Part shown: one piece after another, positions 10,232 through 20,493 of the stretch
How positions within the stretch are numbered: the stretch's first letter is position 1
Layout: each line of letters begins with the position of its first letter
NCBI GenBank assembly: GCA_039707465.1
Contig: CM077644.1
Coordinates: forward strand, 216,633,462 to 216,697,461
Direction: 5' to 3'
Source: Rhabdophis nuchalis
Taxonomy: Eukaryota > Chordata > Lepidosauria > Squamata > Natricidae
Length of the DNA: 64,000 bases
Notes under the pieces: model-generated
What the model saw: only the letters and a program-made list of their open reading frames with translations
What the model was told of the DNA's origin: nothing
Database searches by the model: none
Made by a program: the position numbers and the translations under genes

Positions 10232-10513
10232 TAATATTAATATTAATATTAATATTAATATTAATATTAATATTAATATTAATATTGATATTGATATTGA
10301 TATTGATATTGATATTGATATTGATATTGATATTAATATTAATATTAATATTAATATTAATATTAATATTAATATTAATATTAATATTAATATTAATATT
10401 AATATTGATATTGATATTGATATTGATATTGATATTGATATTGATATTGATATTGATATTGATATTGATATTGATATTGATATTGATATTGATATTGATA
10501 TTGATATTAATAT
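10232..10513 (+). repeat. Hexamer microsatellite in alternating blocks
   Basis: The unit alternates between AATATT and GATATT in blocks of about 9, 8, 12 and 17 units, then 1 final AATATT. The frames reading NINI/DIDI or ILIL are by-products. The tract is enclosed by an inverted repeat of LINE sequence. Confidence 0.95.
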
Positions 10514-10531
10514 TACCAGGGGAAGGGCCTT

Positions 10532-10717
10532 CTATTATTACTATTATTATTAATATTATTAATATTATTACTATTATTACTATTATTACTATTATTACTA
10601 TTATTATTAATATTAATATTATTATTAATATTATTACTATTATTACTATTATTACTATTATTACTATTATTACTATTATTACTACTATTACTACTATTAT
10701 TATTATTATTATTATTA
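10532..10717 (+). repeat. (ATT)/(TATTAC) mixed microsatellite
   Basis: Runs of ATT units with regular C substitutions (TATTAC) and occasional AAT interruptions follow the inverted LINE fragment and lead into the tail of the next LINE copy at 10718. It probably grew from that LINE's A/T-rich tail. Confidence 0.9.
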
Positions 10718-11182
10718 ATTCGACTTATTAACCGCCCCCTCTCCCCGAAGGGACTCGGGGCGGTGCACACGAAATATAAAAACACAATACATCACAATAA
10801 ATATATAAATACTTAAAACTATATTAAATTTACACCCTGTGCTAAAATCTATCCCATTAAAAAACTGATCCCTAAAGCCCAATGTAAAATTTCTTTGCTA
10901 AAAACTAGGCTAAGTACGGTAGGTTAGGCCAGGCCGGCCTGTTGGGAAAAGTAGGTTTTTAGTTGCTGGCGGAAGGAGCGGAGGTCCGGGATAGATCTAA
11001 GTTTGGGGGGTAGGTCGTTCCCGAGGGTCGGGCCCACCACAGAGAAGGCCCTTCCCCTGGGCATCACCGGTTGTCATTGCCTAGTGGACGGCACCTGGAG
11101 AAGTCCCTCTCTGTGGGAGCGAATCGGCCGAAGGGATGTGTGGGGTAGGATGCGATCCCGCAGATAACTAGGTCCCAGACTG
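10718..11182 (-). mobile_element. CR1/L2 LINE 3' fragment, second subfamily
   Basis: The minus-strand copy has an altered but still paired hairpin (CCGCCCCGAGTCCC ... GGGAGAGGGGGCGG when read on its own strand). It includes the 3' UTR and the last part of the RT frame (to the HTSLRPIRSHREGLL region), ending near 11182 in CTAGGTCCCAGAC. Confidence 0.85.
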
Positions 11183-11450
11183 GCAGGAGAGCCCCTCTTG
11201 TGCTTCAAAAAGCAGGTAGACTTGTCTCTTCTTGGGCTGCTGGAGATGTGGTAGACTGGTCCTCCTATTACGTGCACCCAATACCACTGCATTGTTTTTA
11301 TTTGAAGGAGACTTGGGTGTTTCCCCCCACCCCCCAATTTATTTATGTGTGTGCATGTGCGCCTATGCATCTTCATAACCAGTGCTGGGATCCTGCCAGT
11401 TTAACAACCAGTTTGGTGATTATGCACTTCGCAGTTTTAAGAATACTTAT

Positions 11451-11762
11451 TGTTAGATCAGGTGAATGGATGAGGCAGACTCAGACTTCAGCAACAAACA
11501 GCTCTTTATTAAGTGTACAATCCTGCAAAGGCTCTGTCTGGCAGCAGCCCTTTTATAGGGAGCTGCCAGACCATTCAACCAATCAGATTTGAATATTGTT
11601 CCCGCTGGAACAGAGGGCCTTGGTGGAAACTATCATACTGTTTGTCAGTATGTAACACTTACCGGTACATTCCGTGTTACTGCTGGGGAGTAAAACAGCT
11701 GAGATGCAGCAATCCGCTCTGCCGCGTGAATCAGCTGAGACAATATAGGTCAGTATAGCACA
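11451..11762 (-). mobile_element. Solo LTR, antisense
   Basis: On the minus strand the order is a CCAAT-type box (CTGATTGGTT, 11578-11587), a TATA box CTATAAAAGG (11549-11558) and AATAAA (11505-11510). The segment begins TG and ends CA (TGTGCTATACTGACC to GATCTAACA). This is the U3-R-U5 arrangement of an LTR retrotransposon or endogenous retrovirus, with a short R. No internal gag or pol sequence is present, so it is a solo LTR. I could not find a matching 4-6 bp target duplication, so the exact edges are uncertain. Confidence 0.65.
11549..11558 (-). promoter_or_regulatory. TATA box of the solo LTR
   Basis: CTATAAAAGG on the minus strand, 20 bases downstream of a CCAAT-type box and about 39 bases upstream of AATAAA. 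Its position fits a Pol II start in the LTR. Confidence 0.6.
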
Positions 11763-12055
11763 GGGGTTGGCAGGTGGGCCCACCTGATCGTCAGAGCAAA
11801 CCAGTTCATTCCCAGCTGATCACTGGATGCACCAAAACCAGACTCAACTGGTAGAATTCCACCCCTGTTTGTAACCTTATTGGTTCAGGCTTTCAAAACA
11901 GTCCAAGTTCCTCATGTGACCCCTTGGGAAAATTAATTGCCCACCCCTGCTCTAGTGAGAACTACATTCTAAAGGCTGCATGGATGGAATGAAAAGTGAG
12001 GCAAGGAAGCCTTTTATTTTCTGGGATTAAAAACCAAAATAGGAGCATGAAACAT

Positions 12056-12592
12056 ATCTTTCGGGTGCGCTTCAAGGTGTTGATCACCATCTTTAAAGCG
12101 CTCCATGGCACGGGACCTAGCTACCTGCGAGACCGCATCCTACCCCATACATCCCTTCGGCCAATCCGCTCCCACAGAGAGGGACTTCTCCGGGTGCCGT
12201 CCACTAGGCAATGCCAGCGGGCGATGCCCAGGGGAAGGGCCTTCTCTGTGGTGGGCCCAACCCTCTGGAATGACCTACCCCCTGACCTTAGAACAACCAC
12301 AGACCTCCGCACCTTCCGCCAGAAATTAAAGACACTCTTGTTCCATCAGGCCGGCTTGGCCTAAGCTATTTACCTAGCCTACAGTCTGTACCATAAATTG
12401 TTTTAATTGGGTTTTAGATGGGGTCATGTTTTAACATTTTTAAATTTTAGCACAGGGATAATTGATTTAATTTGGTATTAATTATTTATATTTGTGATAT
12501 TGTGTGTTTTAATTTCCTGTGCACCGCCCCGGGTCCCTTTGGGGAGAGAGTGCGATTATATAAATCCAACAAATAAAATAAAATAAAAAAAT
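12056..12592 (+). mobile_element. CR1/L2 LINE 3' fragment
   Basis: Starts in the RT C-terminal region (FRVRFKVLITIFKALHG) and runs through the stop at about 12362-12364, the 3' UTR and the hairpin (CGCCCCGGGTCCC, GGGGAGAGAG), ending in AAATAAAATAAAATA. About 100 residues of the C-terminus are intact (GPTLWNDLPPDLR). It belongs to the subfamily that also supplied 46475-46735. Confidence 0.85.
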
Positions 12593-12602
12593 AGATATCG
12601 AA

Positions 12603-12718
12603 GATCAATAGCACCAAAGGGACTGGACAGCCACTTGTCTATAGGGTCTCCTGTTTAAGCAGGGGGTTGGACTAGAAGACCTCCAAGGTCCCTTCCAACT
12701 TTGTTATTCTGTTAAATT
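12603..12718 (+). mobile_element. CR1-L3 LINE 3' end
   Basis: Contains GGACAGCCACTTGTCTATAG, GTTGGACTAGAAGACCTCC and CCTTCCAACTTTGTTATTCTG. Only the last 115 bp of the family is present. Confidence 0.75.
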
Positions 12719-12799
12719 TCTGCTGTTTAGAGGACTTGGCATTTTTGTCTGCCTCGTGACTCCTTCCCAAGGACATGGGATAGGCAAATGCTGATGTTT

Positions 12800-13150
12800 G
12801 ATGTCTGTAAAGATTCTCAGTCATCCAAGTCATGGTTCAGGGTCTACTCAGCTGACCTACTCAGGTGACCCTGAGGACACAGATAGCAATAGCACTTAGA
12901 CTTATAGTATATACTGCTTTACAGCCATTTCTAAGCGGTTTACAGAGTCAGCATATTGAAGATAAACCTCCAGGTATTTCAGTGACCCTCTAAAAGGATG
13001 CAAATTACCAGCTGGGTGCAAGGAGTATAAATCCTTCCATTCCCCACTATCCTGTCAGATGCGCTTCCTGAAGAAGCTTCTTGGAAGCAAAACATCTTCA
13101 AAAGAAAAAACAAGAAAGTCCAGTTTCCTCCTGAAAAAGCACCTTTGGGA
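12800..13150. mobile_element. Inverted-repeat MITE split by a SINE fragment
   Basis: AGATTCTCAGTCATCCAAGTCATGG on the left and GAAGAAGCTTCTTGGAAGC, AAAGCACCTTTGGGACA on the right match the element at 56141-56402 and the fragment at 55735-55990. The interior is interrupted at about 12886-12962 by part of the SINE-like repeat found at 59026. Confidence 0.6.
12886..12962 (+). mobile_element. Fragment of dispersed SINE-like repeat
   Basis: AGCAATAGCACTTAGACTTATA and CTAAGCGGTTTACAGAGTC match the longer copy at 59026-59172. It sits inside the inverted-repeat MITE, so it inserted later. Confidence 0.6.
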
Positions 13151-13164
13151 CATTGATTTTTGAT

Positions 13165-13372
13165 GGTGTTATATATTTCCTGACAGTTAGAACAATTAAC
13201 CTCTGGAACAGCTTGCCTCCAGAAGTTGTGAATGCCCCAACCCTGGAAGTCTTTAAAAAGATGTTAGATAGCCATTTGTCTGAAATGGTGTAAGGTTCCT
13301 GCCCATGCAGGGGGTTGGACTAGAAGACCTACAAGGTCCCTTCCAACTCTGCTATTGTATTGTATTGTATAT
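13165..13372 (+). mobile_element. CR1-L3 LINE 3' end with short pentamer tail
   Basis: Contains the C-terminal ORF2 text (NLWNSLPPEVVN-type: TGGAACAGCTTGCCTCCAGA) followed by the 3' UTR and CTCTGCTATTGTATTGTATTG. The tail has just begun as TATTG units, the same unit that is expanded to about 28 copies at 461. Confidence 0.8.
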
Positions 13373-13436
13373 ACCATCCCAGGATGTAAGCTGTTCTGAG
13401 TAAAGCTGCCTTTTGAAGTTGACTGATAATGAATTT

Positions 13437-13500
13437 GTTATTATTATTTATTAATTTTTATATTGCCCATCTCTCCTACAAGGTGATCCAGGGTGACTCT
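13437..13500 (-). mobile_element. Old LINE 3' end fragment
   Basis: TTTTTATATTGCCCATCTCTCC and GGGTGACTCTGGGCAGC resemble a diverged CR1/L2-type hairpin and tail in minus orientation. Support is weak because of divergence. Confidence 0.35.
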
Positions 13501-13712
13501 GGGCAGCAGAGTGTCCCTACCCCTCAGTGTGACTGTGGTGCTCCTCAACAAAATATCCATCACATTGTGTCCGAATGTCCAACAACAGCTTACAGTGGCC
13601 CAATGTCTGATTTCTTTCAACATAGACTGGACTTTTACACTTTTACATTTGAACTACTATAAGTCCACGTATTTGCCATATGCTAAATAAATAAATAAAT
13701 AAATGTACAGCA
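13501..13712 (+). mobile_element. 3' end of another non-LTR retrotransposon
   Basis: The frame reads QCDCGAPQQNIHHIVSECP, a Cys/His arrangement common at the C-terminus of some non-LTR retrotransposon proteins. It is followed after a short stretch by a stop and (AAAT)n. I cannot name the clade. Confidence 0.5.
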
Positions 13713-13739
13713 GACACAAATTTTATATGTATATACTAC

Positions 13740-14206
13740 ATACACTCCAGGGAGGGGGGAGGGAGAGGGAAGAGAGAGAGAGAAAGAAAAAGTGTGTCTA
13801 TTGTTATTATCCATATATGCTGATGCTTATTACTATGTCTTTTAATGGTGAATTGTAGGTATTAATTATGCATTTTGTAAAGAAGTATTTTAGTTTTTCT
13901 GCTCTAAATGTCTAGCTGATCCCATTACATGACCCCCAAGTATTAGCATTAGCAGAGATGTTTTACAAACATTTGCTATATCTCTCATTAGTCAAGGTTT
14001 TTTTCTAAATGAAAGTAAAAAAATCTTCTTAGAGCATTTTCACAGCTACATCCTAAACGCATATTTTTGGAAATAAATTCCAGGCAACGCAGTGGGGTTT
14101 TCTCCAGCTAAATGAGTAGAGGTCTCTCAAGATTTTGGTTACCTTTTCTATAAGTTAGTATCAATGCTAAGATATGCAGTGGATTCGAGCATTATTCAAC
14201 CTACTC
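13740..14206. other. No gene recognised
   Basis: A short GA-rich stretch at about 13750-13785 is followed by unique A/T-rich sequence. Confidence 0.45.
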
Positions 14207-14214
14207 TATTAAAG

Positions 14215-14335
14215 CAGGGGTCTCCAACCTTTGCAACTTTAAGTCTGAAGGACTTCAGCTCCCAGAATTCTCCAGCTAGCAAAGCTGGGAGCTGAAGTCC
14301 TTCAGACTTAAAGTTGCAAAGGTTGGAGACCCCTG
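14215..14335. mobile_element. Foldback hAT-like MITE, nearly perfect palindrome
   Basis: Left arm CAGGGGTCTCCAACCTTTGC and right arm GCAAAGGTTGGAGACCCCTG continue inward as inverted repeats of about 50 bp around a short centre. Flanks TATTAAAG (14207-14214) and TATTAAAA (14336-14343) form an 8-bp duplication with one mismatch, as expected for hAT transposition. Confidence 0.85.
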
Positions 14336-14344
14336 TATTAAAAT

Positions 14345-16390
14345 ATATTTCACAAAACTGGAAAGGGAACAGTCAGCAGAGTAAGTCTTTACATTATAGA
14401 AATGTTAATTAATGCAAATAAAAGCTCAATAGGAAAATAATGCTATTATTTTGTCGCTGTTTACATTCAATTTATACATGCATACATGGAAATACATGTA
14501 TGCATAACTGACAATCCAAATGTCAGAATACCAGCATAGGTCTGTGCTCTATGCATAGCTGGACATTACCTTTTTAATAGGCATGTTTTGCAATAGAAGT
14601 CAAAATTCTGTGTTTAAAAAAAGCAAGAAAGGCAGCAGAATCCCTCATAGATAAATCTAGGTAATATACATCTAATTTATTCTTTTTCCTATGTAATGAT
14701 ATAGCCTTTAATGGTTTTATGATTATTGTACTGCATATTATATTAGAGTAAATGTTTAGTACATTGCAATATACTCTCTGTAAGTCAATGAATAAAATAA
14801 TTACATGCCAGTTTTTAATTTTGTTAACATTTTAATACATTGTTTAATTAAGGAGGGAATAAAAGGCCTAGGCACAAAAGCATAATCAAAGATGGGCTTT
14901 ATTCACAAGTGCAGGAAGTATTTAAAGAAGAAAAAGTGAGTTAAACATCTGGTCACAAAACCAATAATATAGGGTAACATAACTATGCACCAAACTGCAG
15001 GAATTGTGAATGGATGGGTTCATAAATATGAGGACATTTATGATACAATATACTGTACGTGTGTTATTATATTGCATTCATACATGCACATACAAATAAA
15101 ATTAAATATTTAAAAAGATTTATTAGGCCACAGCTGTATTGACTGTTTATTTTAAATTATGACCCTGTAAAGCCAAGCCATGGTTTTAAATAAGATGGTC
15201 TTTAAAACAATATATCTAGTTAGAGAGAAACCACTCTAAAGATTGCTTTTTTTAAAAAAAATTTTTGCATTAGTGAGGATTAAATATCCAAGCCTAAATT
15301 CTTTATTGCTGACTTCTAATATTAAACCAGCGACACATAAGCAGTGCTGATTGCAATATAAAGAATTATTCTCCTGGGCCCTACTTGTATTCATTCTCAT
15401 TCTACACTTTAAAAACCCATTCATCAATTACCCTGCAATGGCACTGGAGCTTAGCACGCGCATATTATCTTCTCATATTCCAGTGCAGTTTTCTGAAGAG
15501 AATAGGAAAGGCAGCTACTGGGGCGACAGGAAGGGAGGTGACAGAGGCAAGATGCGAATGTGATCCTTGTGTGCTGATGCATACAGCATTCCTCTCCGAT
15601 TATATGTGCAGATTTCATTGCATCCAATAAATGCACAAGGCATTTTGTGTTTTTTTTTGATAATTTGTTGGTTTGTTTTAAATGTAAAGTAGCTCTAAAC
15701 ATCTTCATGGAGGCTCTTCAAAAGGGAGAAGGGAGCTTAAACAGCTAGGTGAGTGGGAGCCTTTTGATATGCAGCAGGAGTAAGTAGCTGCATAATAAAA
15801 AATGATGGCACTATTAATCCTATAGCTCTGGTGATATGCCCAGCCCCCCTCTGCTCCTGATACCAAACCATTGTCTCAGGCTTTAAACTTCATCAGTATG
15901 CAAACTGAGTGTCAGTATGATGGGTGGTAACTTGCTTGGATGCACTTTCTACATTTCTGGCAAATGAGTATAATTATTTTCAGAGCTGCGGGCAACTCAT
16001 GCATGTTTTATCCCCCATCTGGACCTGCACGGTACACAATAGTGATAAAAGATTATTCCCCACCCCCACCCCCCACCCCCTGCCTATACCCGGATGTGGA
16101 TAGGCCATCATGGGCCCAGCCCTGATGAAATGGCCATGGATCCCTTAGCACTTCTATATCTGCCACAGCTTGACAACAAAATTATTTCCCCGTAGTACGA
16201 AGACACTTCAATATTCAAGTCCTCTGTGCATATATTTGTGTTTTGAAGCATTCAGTGTTAACATAATGTGGTAATTTATAAACTGACAAATTAACCACGC
16301 GGAAGTGTAGCAGTCTCAGGTCTGGAAAGTACAGTAGAGCAGTGGGACAGGGGAAGAAATCTGGAAATTGTGCAATCCAAAATAGCAGTG
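14345..16390. other. Unique sequence, no gene or repeat recognised
   Basis: Two kilobases of low-repeat A/T-rich DNA, the longest such stretch near the left half of the window. Short open frames around 15351-15708 overlap on both strands without recognisable domains. Its repeat-poor character could reflect constraint, but I cannot show that from one sequence. Confidence 0.45.
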
Positions 16391-16395
16391 GCAGT

Positions 16396-16428
16396 AGTAG
16401 TAGTAGTAGCAGCAGCAGCAGCAGTAGG
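16396..16428 (+). repeat. (GTA)/(GCA)n microsatellite
   Basis: Short run of GTAGTA changing to GCAGCA. Confidence 0.85.
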
Positions 16429-16631
16429 TAGTAATAGTTATTAACTGAGCATACTCACCATCCCAGAGCAGTGTATGAAATATAATACAATATTAGTTAA
16501 CTGTGCCACATTTTTGATTTTACCAAACTTAGCACAGTTACTAAAACATGGAGATGGTCACAGGTGAGACAGGAAACATGTCAAAATATAGAATGTACCG
16601 AGAAATAAATTACAGCGAAAGGGGCTCAAGC

Positions 16632-17712
16632 AAAGTTGGGATGGAGTACCATCTGTACGCTGATGATACTCAGTTGTACATATCCACCCCAGACCACCCC
16701 AACGATGCCGCCGAAGTGCTGTCCCGGTGTTTGGAGGCCGTACGGATCTGGATGGGTGGTAACAAAATCAAGCTCAACCCTGCCAAGACTGAGTGGCTGT
16801 GGTTTCCGGCACCCCGGTTCAGAGCAGATTACTCCAACTCTGGCCATTGGGGGCGAAACACTGGCCCCCGTGGAGAGGGCGCGCAATTTGGGTGTCCTCC
16901 TGGATCCCCGGCTGTCCATGGAAGACCATGTGGTGGCCGTGGCCAGGGGGGCGTTTCATCAGGTACGCCTGATGCACCAATTGCGCCCCTTACTGGACCG
17001 GGCTGCCCTCCGCACAGTCACTCAAGCTCTCGTGACGTCCCGACTCGACTACTGTAATGCTCTCTACATGGGGTTTCCCTTGAGGTGCACCCGAAAGCTA
17101 CAGTTAGTCCAAAACTCAGCCGCGCGGGTGATTATGGGAGCCACTAGATGCTCCCACATAACACCAATCCTGCGCGAGCTGCATTGGCTTCCTGTGGTCT
17201 TTCGGGTGCGCTTCAAGGTCTTGATGACCATCTTTAAAGTGCTCCATGGCTCAGGGCCTAGTTATTTGCGAGACCGCCTCTTGCCTCATACATCCCTTAG
17301 ACGGATACGCTCCTACAGAGAGGGCCTTCTCAGGGTGCCGTCGGCCGGACAATGCCGACTGGCGACCCCCAGGGGAAGAGCCTTCTCTGTGGCGGGCCCA
17401 GCCCTTTGGAACGACCTACCCCCCGAATTACGCACCATCACCGACCTCCGCCTCTTCCGCCAATGTCTAAAGACATACCTATTCCAACAAGCCGGCCTAG
17501 CCTAACCTCCCATGGGGACTTTTAGATAGTTTTAAATCGGGTATTTTAAAATTGGGTTTTTAGCATAGGATAAGATGGTTTAATTTATATTTTAAATTGT
17601 GTATTTATTTTGTATTCTGCATGTTTTTTAATTTTCCTGTGCACCGCCCTGGGTCCTCTGCGGAGAAGGGCGGGATATAAATGTAAATAAAATAAATAAA
17701 AAATAAAATAAA
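16632..17712 (+). mobile_element. CR1/L2 LINE, 5'-truncated, copy A of the transduction pair
   Basis: Starts inside the RT palm at the GMEYHLYADD motif and continues through the C-terminus, 3' UTR, hairpin and A-rich tail. It is very similar to 27478-28474, and the 3' UTRs look identical by eye. The 5' truncation point differs from that copy by over 100 bp, so the two are independent insertions. The 61 bp after the tail (17713-17773) are also shared. Confidence 0.9.
16636..17505 (+). pseudogene. Truncated LINE ORF2, RT C-terminal part
   Basis: After a frameshift near 16820 (GGTTCAGAGCAGATT, versus GGTTCAGCCAGATT in the 27-kb copy) the true frame continues as TPTLAIGGETLAP to the end GPALWNDLPPELR and QQAGLA. 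Upstream of the shift the correct frame (YADDTQLYIS) is read by the overlapping open stretch 16548-17057. It lacks the endonuclease and most RT motifs and cannot be functional. Confidence 0.85.
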
Positions 17713-17773
17713 GTTTCCAAAATTAAATATCAAAATTTGCAAGAGGAAATACTCTGTCAGGATAAATAAAATC
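17713..17773 (+). other. 61-bp 3' flank shared with 28475-28535
   Basis: The stretch starting GTTTCCAAAATTAAATATC and ending GATAAATAAAATC is non-LINE sequence that follows both LINE copies. After it the two loci diverge completely. This is the pattern of a 3' transduction. Confidence 0.8.
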
Positions 17774-17774
17774 T

Positions 17775-19000
17775 ATATTGCATAAAAGAGGTTGATTCCC
17801 AAGGAGGGGAGGGAAAGGGCATGGAAGGAAAGGGGCCACTCCTTTGTCTCTTTGTTATAAAATCATTTTACTGATTAAAATTCATCTGGGTAAGAGCCCA
17901 TCTTACTGTACGCTCCAGACGTATTGGCTTACTATTGATCTCCAAGCAGCTTTTGATGGGCCATTCTCACCAAATGATACTGGAGACAGCATTGACACTG
18001 CTAGGAGCTTAGCTGCTCAATTCTGCTCCATGTATAATGAAACAACTAATTTTCTGAGACTCCCAAAGAAGACCCTTGTATATTCTGCTGCCCCCACACA
18101 CCCCTGGATCTTCACATTTGGACTCTGCTTCTGTTTTGTGGAGGGAGGAAGTTATTTGCAATGCAGAGTAAGGAGGTCTGACATTCCTTCATCATCTGCC
18201 AAATCAAGTCCCCTTCCTCCCTGACATATGCCCACATCTTCAGCCGGTGAATGTCTCTCCCTCCCCCCCTCACACCCTTTAAATGGTACGTGCCATGCTA
18301 AGGGGGGGCTACCAAACATCAGACAGTCTTTATCAGCAGTTGTGCCAGGGTCTCCATGGCAACAGCATAATAGATTTGCCCTTATTCAATCCCAGAGGCC
18401 ACATTGAAGCGCAATGCAAAATTTGCTGGAGCCTGAATTCCTTTCAAGTCATGGCTCATGTGTCAGGAAACAAGTCAATGCACAGACAGCAGTAAACATA
18501 AAGATTGAAAGGAACCTTTCCTCTTCAGTGCTGCTTGCTTACAGTGACATTAAAAAAACGGACGCCCCTTCTAGATGATTTTTCTATCTCTCTCTTTCTC
18601 TCTCTCTCTTTCTCTTTCTTCCCTTCTTTCCGTTTGGTCTCATTTTCTAGTTATTAATTCACTTCTTTGGCAAAGGGAGGTGGGAGGGCACCGTGCATTG
18701 CAGGAATAAACTGACACAGAAAGTGCAAAGCAAGCTGAATTGAAAAGAGGAAGTGTCTTTCACGGCCTCCAAGGTTACCCAACTCAATATGGCTGAGGTC
18801 CACCACAGCAAACAATATTTTAATGCTTACAGATGAACACAGCCAACACCCCAACAACCACTTCGAACAAACGCCTCATGTTTGCTTTCTGGGAGGCTGA
18901 ATGACTGTCTATCCAAACGGGGGGTTGGGGTTAAAAATGAACAATATTCATACCTTTTCCACAGAAAGCCATCATAGAGAAAAGGAGAAGAAATTTAATA
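17775..19000. other. No gene recognised
   Basis: Unique sequence with a pyrimidine-rich stretch at 18580-18640 (TCTCTTTC-type). The open frame 17844-18224 has no domain or coding signature I recognise. Confidence 0.45.
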
Positions 19001-19001
19001 T

Positions 19002-19077
<76 letters not shown>
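19002..19077 (+). repeat. (GATA)n microsatellite, about 19 units
   Basis: Perfect GATA run followed by CACA/CATACA units. GATA repeats are abundant in snakes, but a copy here has no further implication. Confidence 0.95.
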
Positions 19078-19152
19078 CACACACATACACACATACATAC
19101 ATACAGTATATATAGAGAGGGAGGAATAAATCTTTAGGGTCTTGTTTGAATA

Positions 19153-19600
19153 CCATGTTTTCCTGAAAATAAGACAAGGTCTTATTTTCTTTTGACACCC
19201 CCCCCCCTTGGCCTTATTTTCAGGGAGGTCCTATTATTTTTGAGGTGCAGGAGGCAGAAACAATTTTAAACTTTTTAGAAAGTTTTAAATTGGGTATTTT
19301 AAAATTTGGCTTTTAGCATAGGATAGGATAGTTTAATATATATTTTAAATTATGTATTTATTTTTTGTATTTTGTATGTTTTTAAATTTCCTGTGCGCCG
19401 CCCTGGGTCCACTATGGAGAAGGGCGGGATATAAATATAAATAAATTCAAAAATTCAAATTCAGTGAGTGTGGTCACCTCATGACTGCTGTTGTGTTGCA
19501 ATATTTTCGGGGAGGGCTTATTTTAGCACATGCACTCAAAAGACCAATTGTTTTAACCTCAGAGAACAGTCTTGAGCAGACCTTATTTTCAGGGAAACGG
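19153..19600. mobile_element. TA-flanked MITE, split by a LINE 3' end
   Basis: Same family as 5055-5290: CCATGTTTTCCTGAAAATAAG on the left and CCTTATTTTCAGGGAAACGG on the right, each next to TA. The interior is interrupted at about 19260-19462 by a CR1/L2 3' end, after which the MITE text (GTGAGTGTGGTCACC) resumes. Confidence 0.8.
19260..19462 (+). mobile_element. CR1/L2 LINE 3' end inside the MITE
   Basis: Contains only the 3' UTR, hairpin (CGCCCTGGGTCC, GGAGAAGGGCGG) and tail (ATATAAATATAAATAAATTC). It splits the older MITE between GCAGGAGGCA and CAGTGAGTGTGG. Confidence 0.8.
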
Positions 19601-19602
19601 TA

Positions 19603-20000
19603 TAGATAGTCCTTGACTTACAATGGTTCATTTAGTGACTGTTCAAAGTTACAACGGCACTGGGGGAAAAAGTGATGTAACCCTTTTTCATACTTATGAC
19701 TGTTGCAGAATCCCCATGGTCATATGATCAAAATTCAGACACTTGCCAACTGGTTCATATTTATGACGGTTGCAGTGTCCCAGGGTCACATGGTCCCCCT
19801 TTGCAATCGTCTTACAAGCAAAGTCCATAGGGAAGCCAGATTCATTTAACAACCGCATTACTAACTTAACAACTGCAGTGATTCACTTAACAACTGTGGC
19901 AAGAAATACTGTAAAGTGGGGTAAAATGTACTAAACAAATGTCTCACTTAGCAACCAAAGTTTTGGGCTGAATTGTGGTCAAAAGTCAAGGCCTACTGTA
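19603..20000. mobile_element. TIR element with TA flanks, pogo/Tigger-like (family uncertain)
   Basis: Left terminus TAGATAGTCCTTGACTTACA and right terminus AAAAGTCAAGGCCTACTGTA are imperfect inverted repeats flanked by TA. The interior (TTTAGTGACTGTTCAAAGTT, CTTAACAACTG) matches the minus-strand copy at 49185-49526. It abuts the preceding MITE with a shared TA. Confidence 0.7.
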
Positions 20001-20493
20001 TACTGATAGCTTGAGGATGACACAATGGTGGGTGATTTTTCTCTGCTTTGTTTCCAAATGAAAATGTTCATCAGCCAGAGATGGGCCATTCTGGTCACTC
20101 CAAGTGATCTTAATGTTTACTGAGTAAAAAATATATTGTTGTTATATCAACCACAGAAAAGCATTTTAACATTATTTTAATGCATTTTTGGTGAATGGAT
20201 GGTTTTTCCCTGCCTGTGCTCCAATGGGTTTCTCTTTCGTCTTTATACCTTCAGGCAGTAAAACTGTAGGAATTCTGTTCTGAAACCCCATCCTTCTTTT
20301 ATATCTTCTTTTTCCCTTCTTTTCCTAGTAGGGAAAACAAGACTGCATGCTCAAATATTAGGTGTGGTTCTTTGACCATTCATTAATGATTCTTCAGCCA
20401 AAAAAAGCTCACAGTCTCCTTTCTCAGATACCAAGGAAACAGTGGTTGGTTTCAAAAATTTTTAGAACCTCTTCTGTAGGTGTGGCCTGCTTT

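Larger units (their letters stand above)
11380..11867. mobile_element. hAT-like MITE (CAGTGGTGGG family), split by an LTR
   Basis: The left end CAGTGCTGGGATCCTGCC and right end GTAGAATTCCACCCCTG are imperfect inverted termini of the family also at 21921, 37445, 54802 and 57532. Flanks TTCATAAC and TTTGTAAC form an 8-bp duplication with two mismatches. An LTR occupies 11451-11762. Confidence 0.6.

Noticed and set aside
10232..10513. CRISPR-like array
   Set aside because: No spacers; the units are a 6-bp microsatellite.
10113..10785. Long frames with NINI/DIDI, ILIL and NNNS repeats
   Set aside because: Produced by hexamer and ATT microsatellites running in all frames.
14215..14335. Rho-independent terminator or microRNA hairpin
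   Set aside because: Terminal motif, 8-bp target duplication and five similar copies show a foldback MITE; small-RNA output would need data.
17844..18224. 126-residue open frame as a host gene
   Set aside because: No recognisable domain and no splice-bounded context that I can support.
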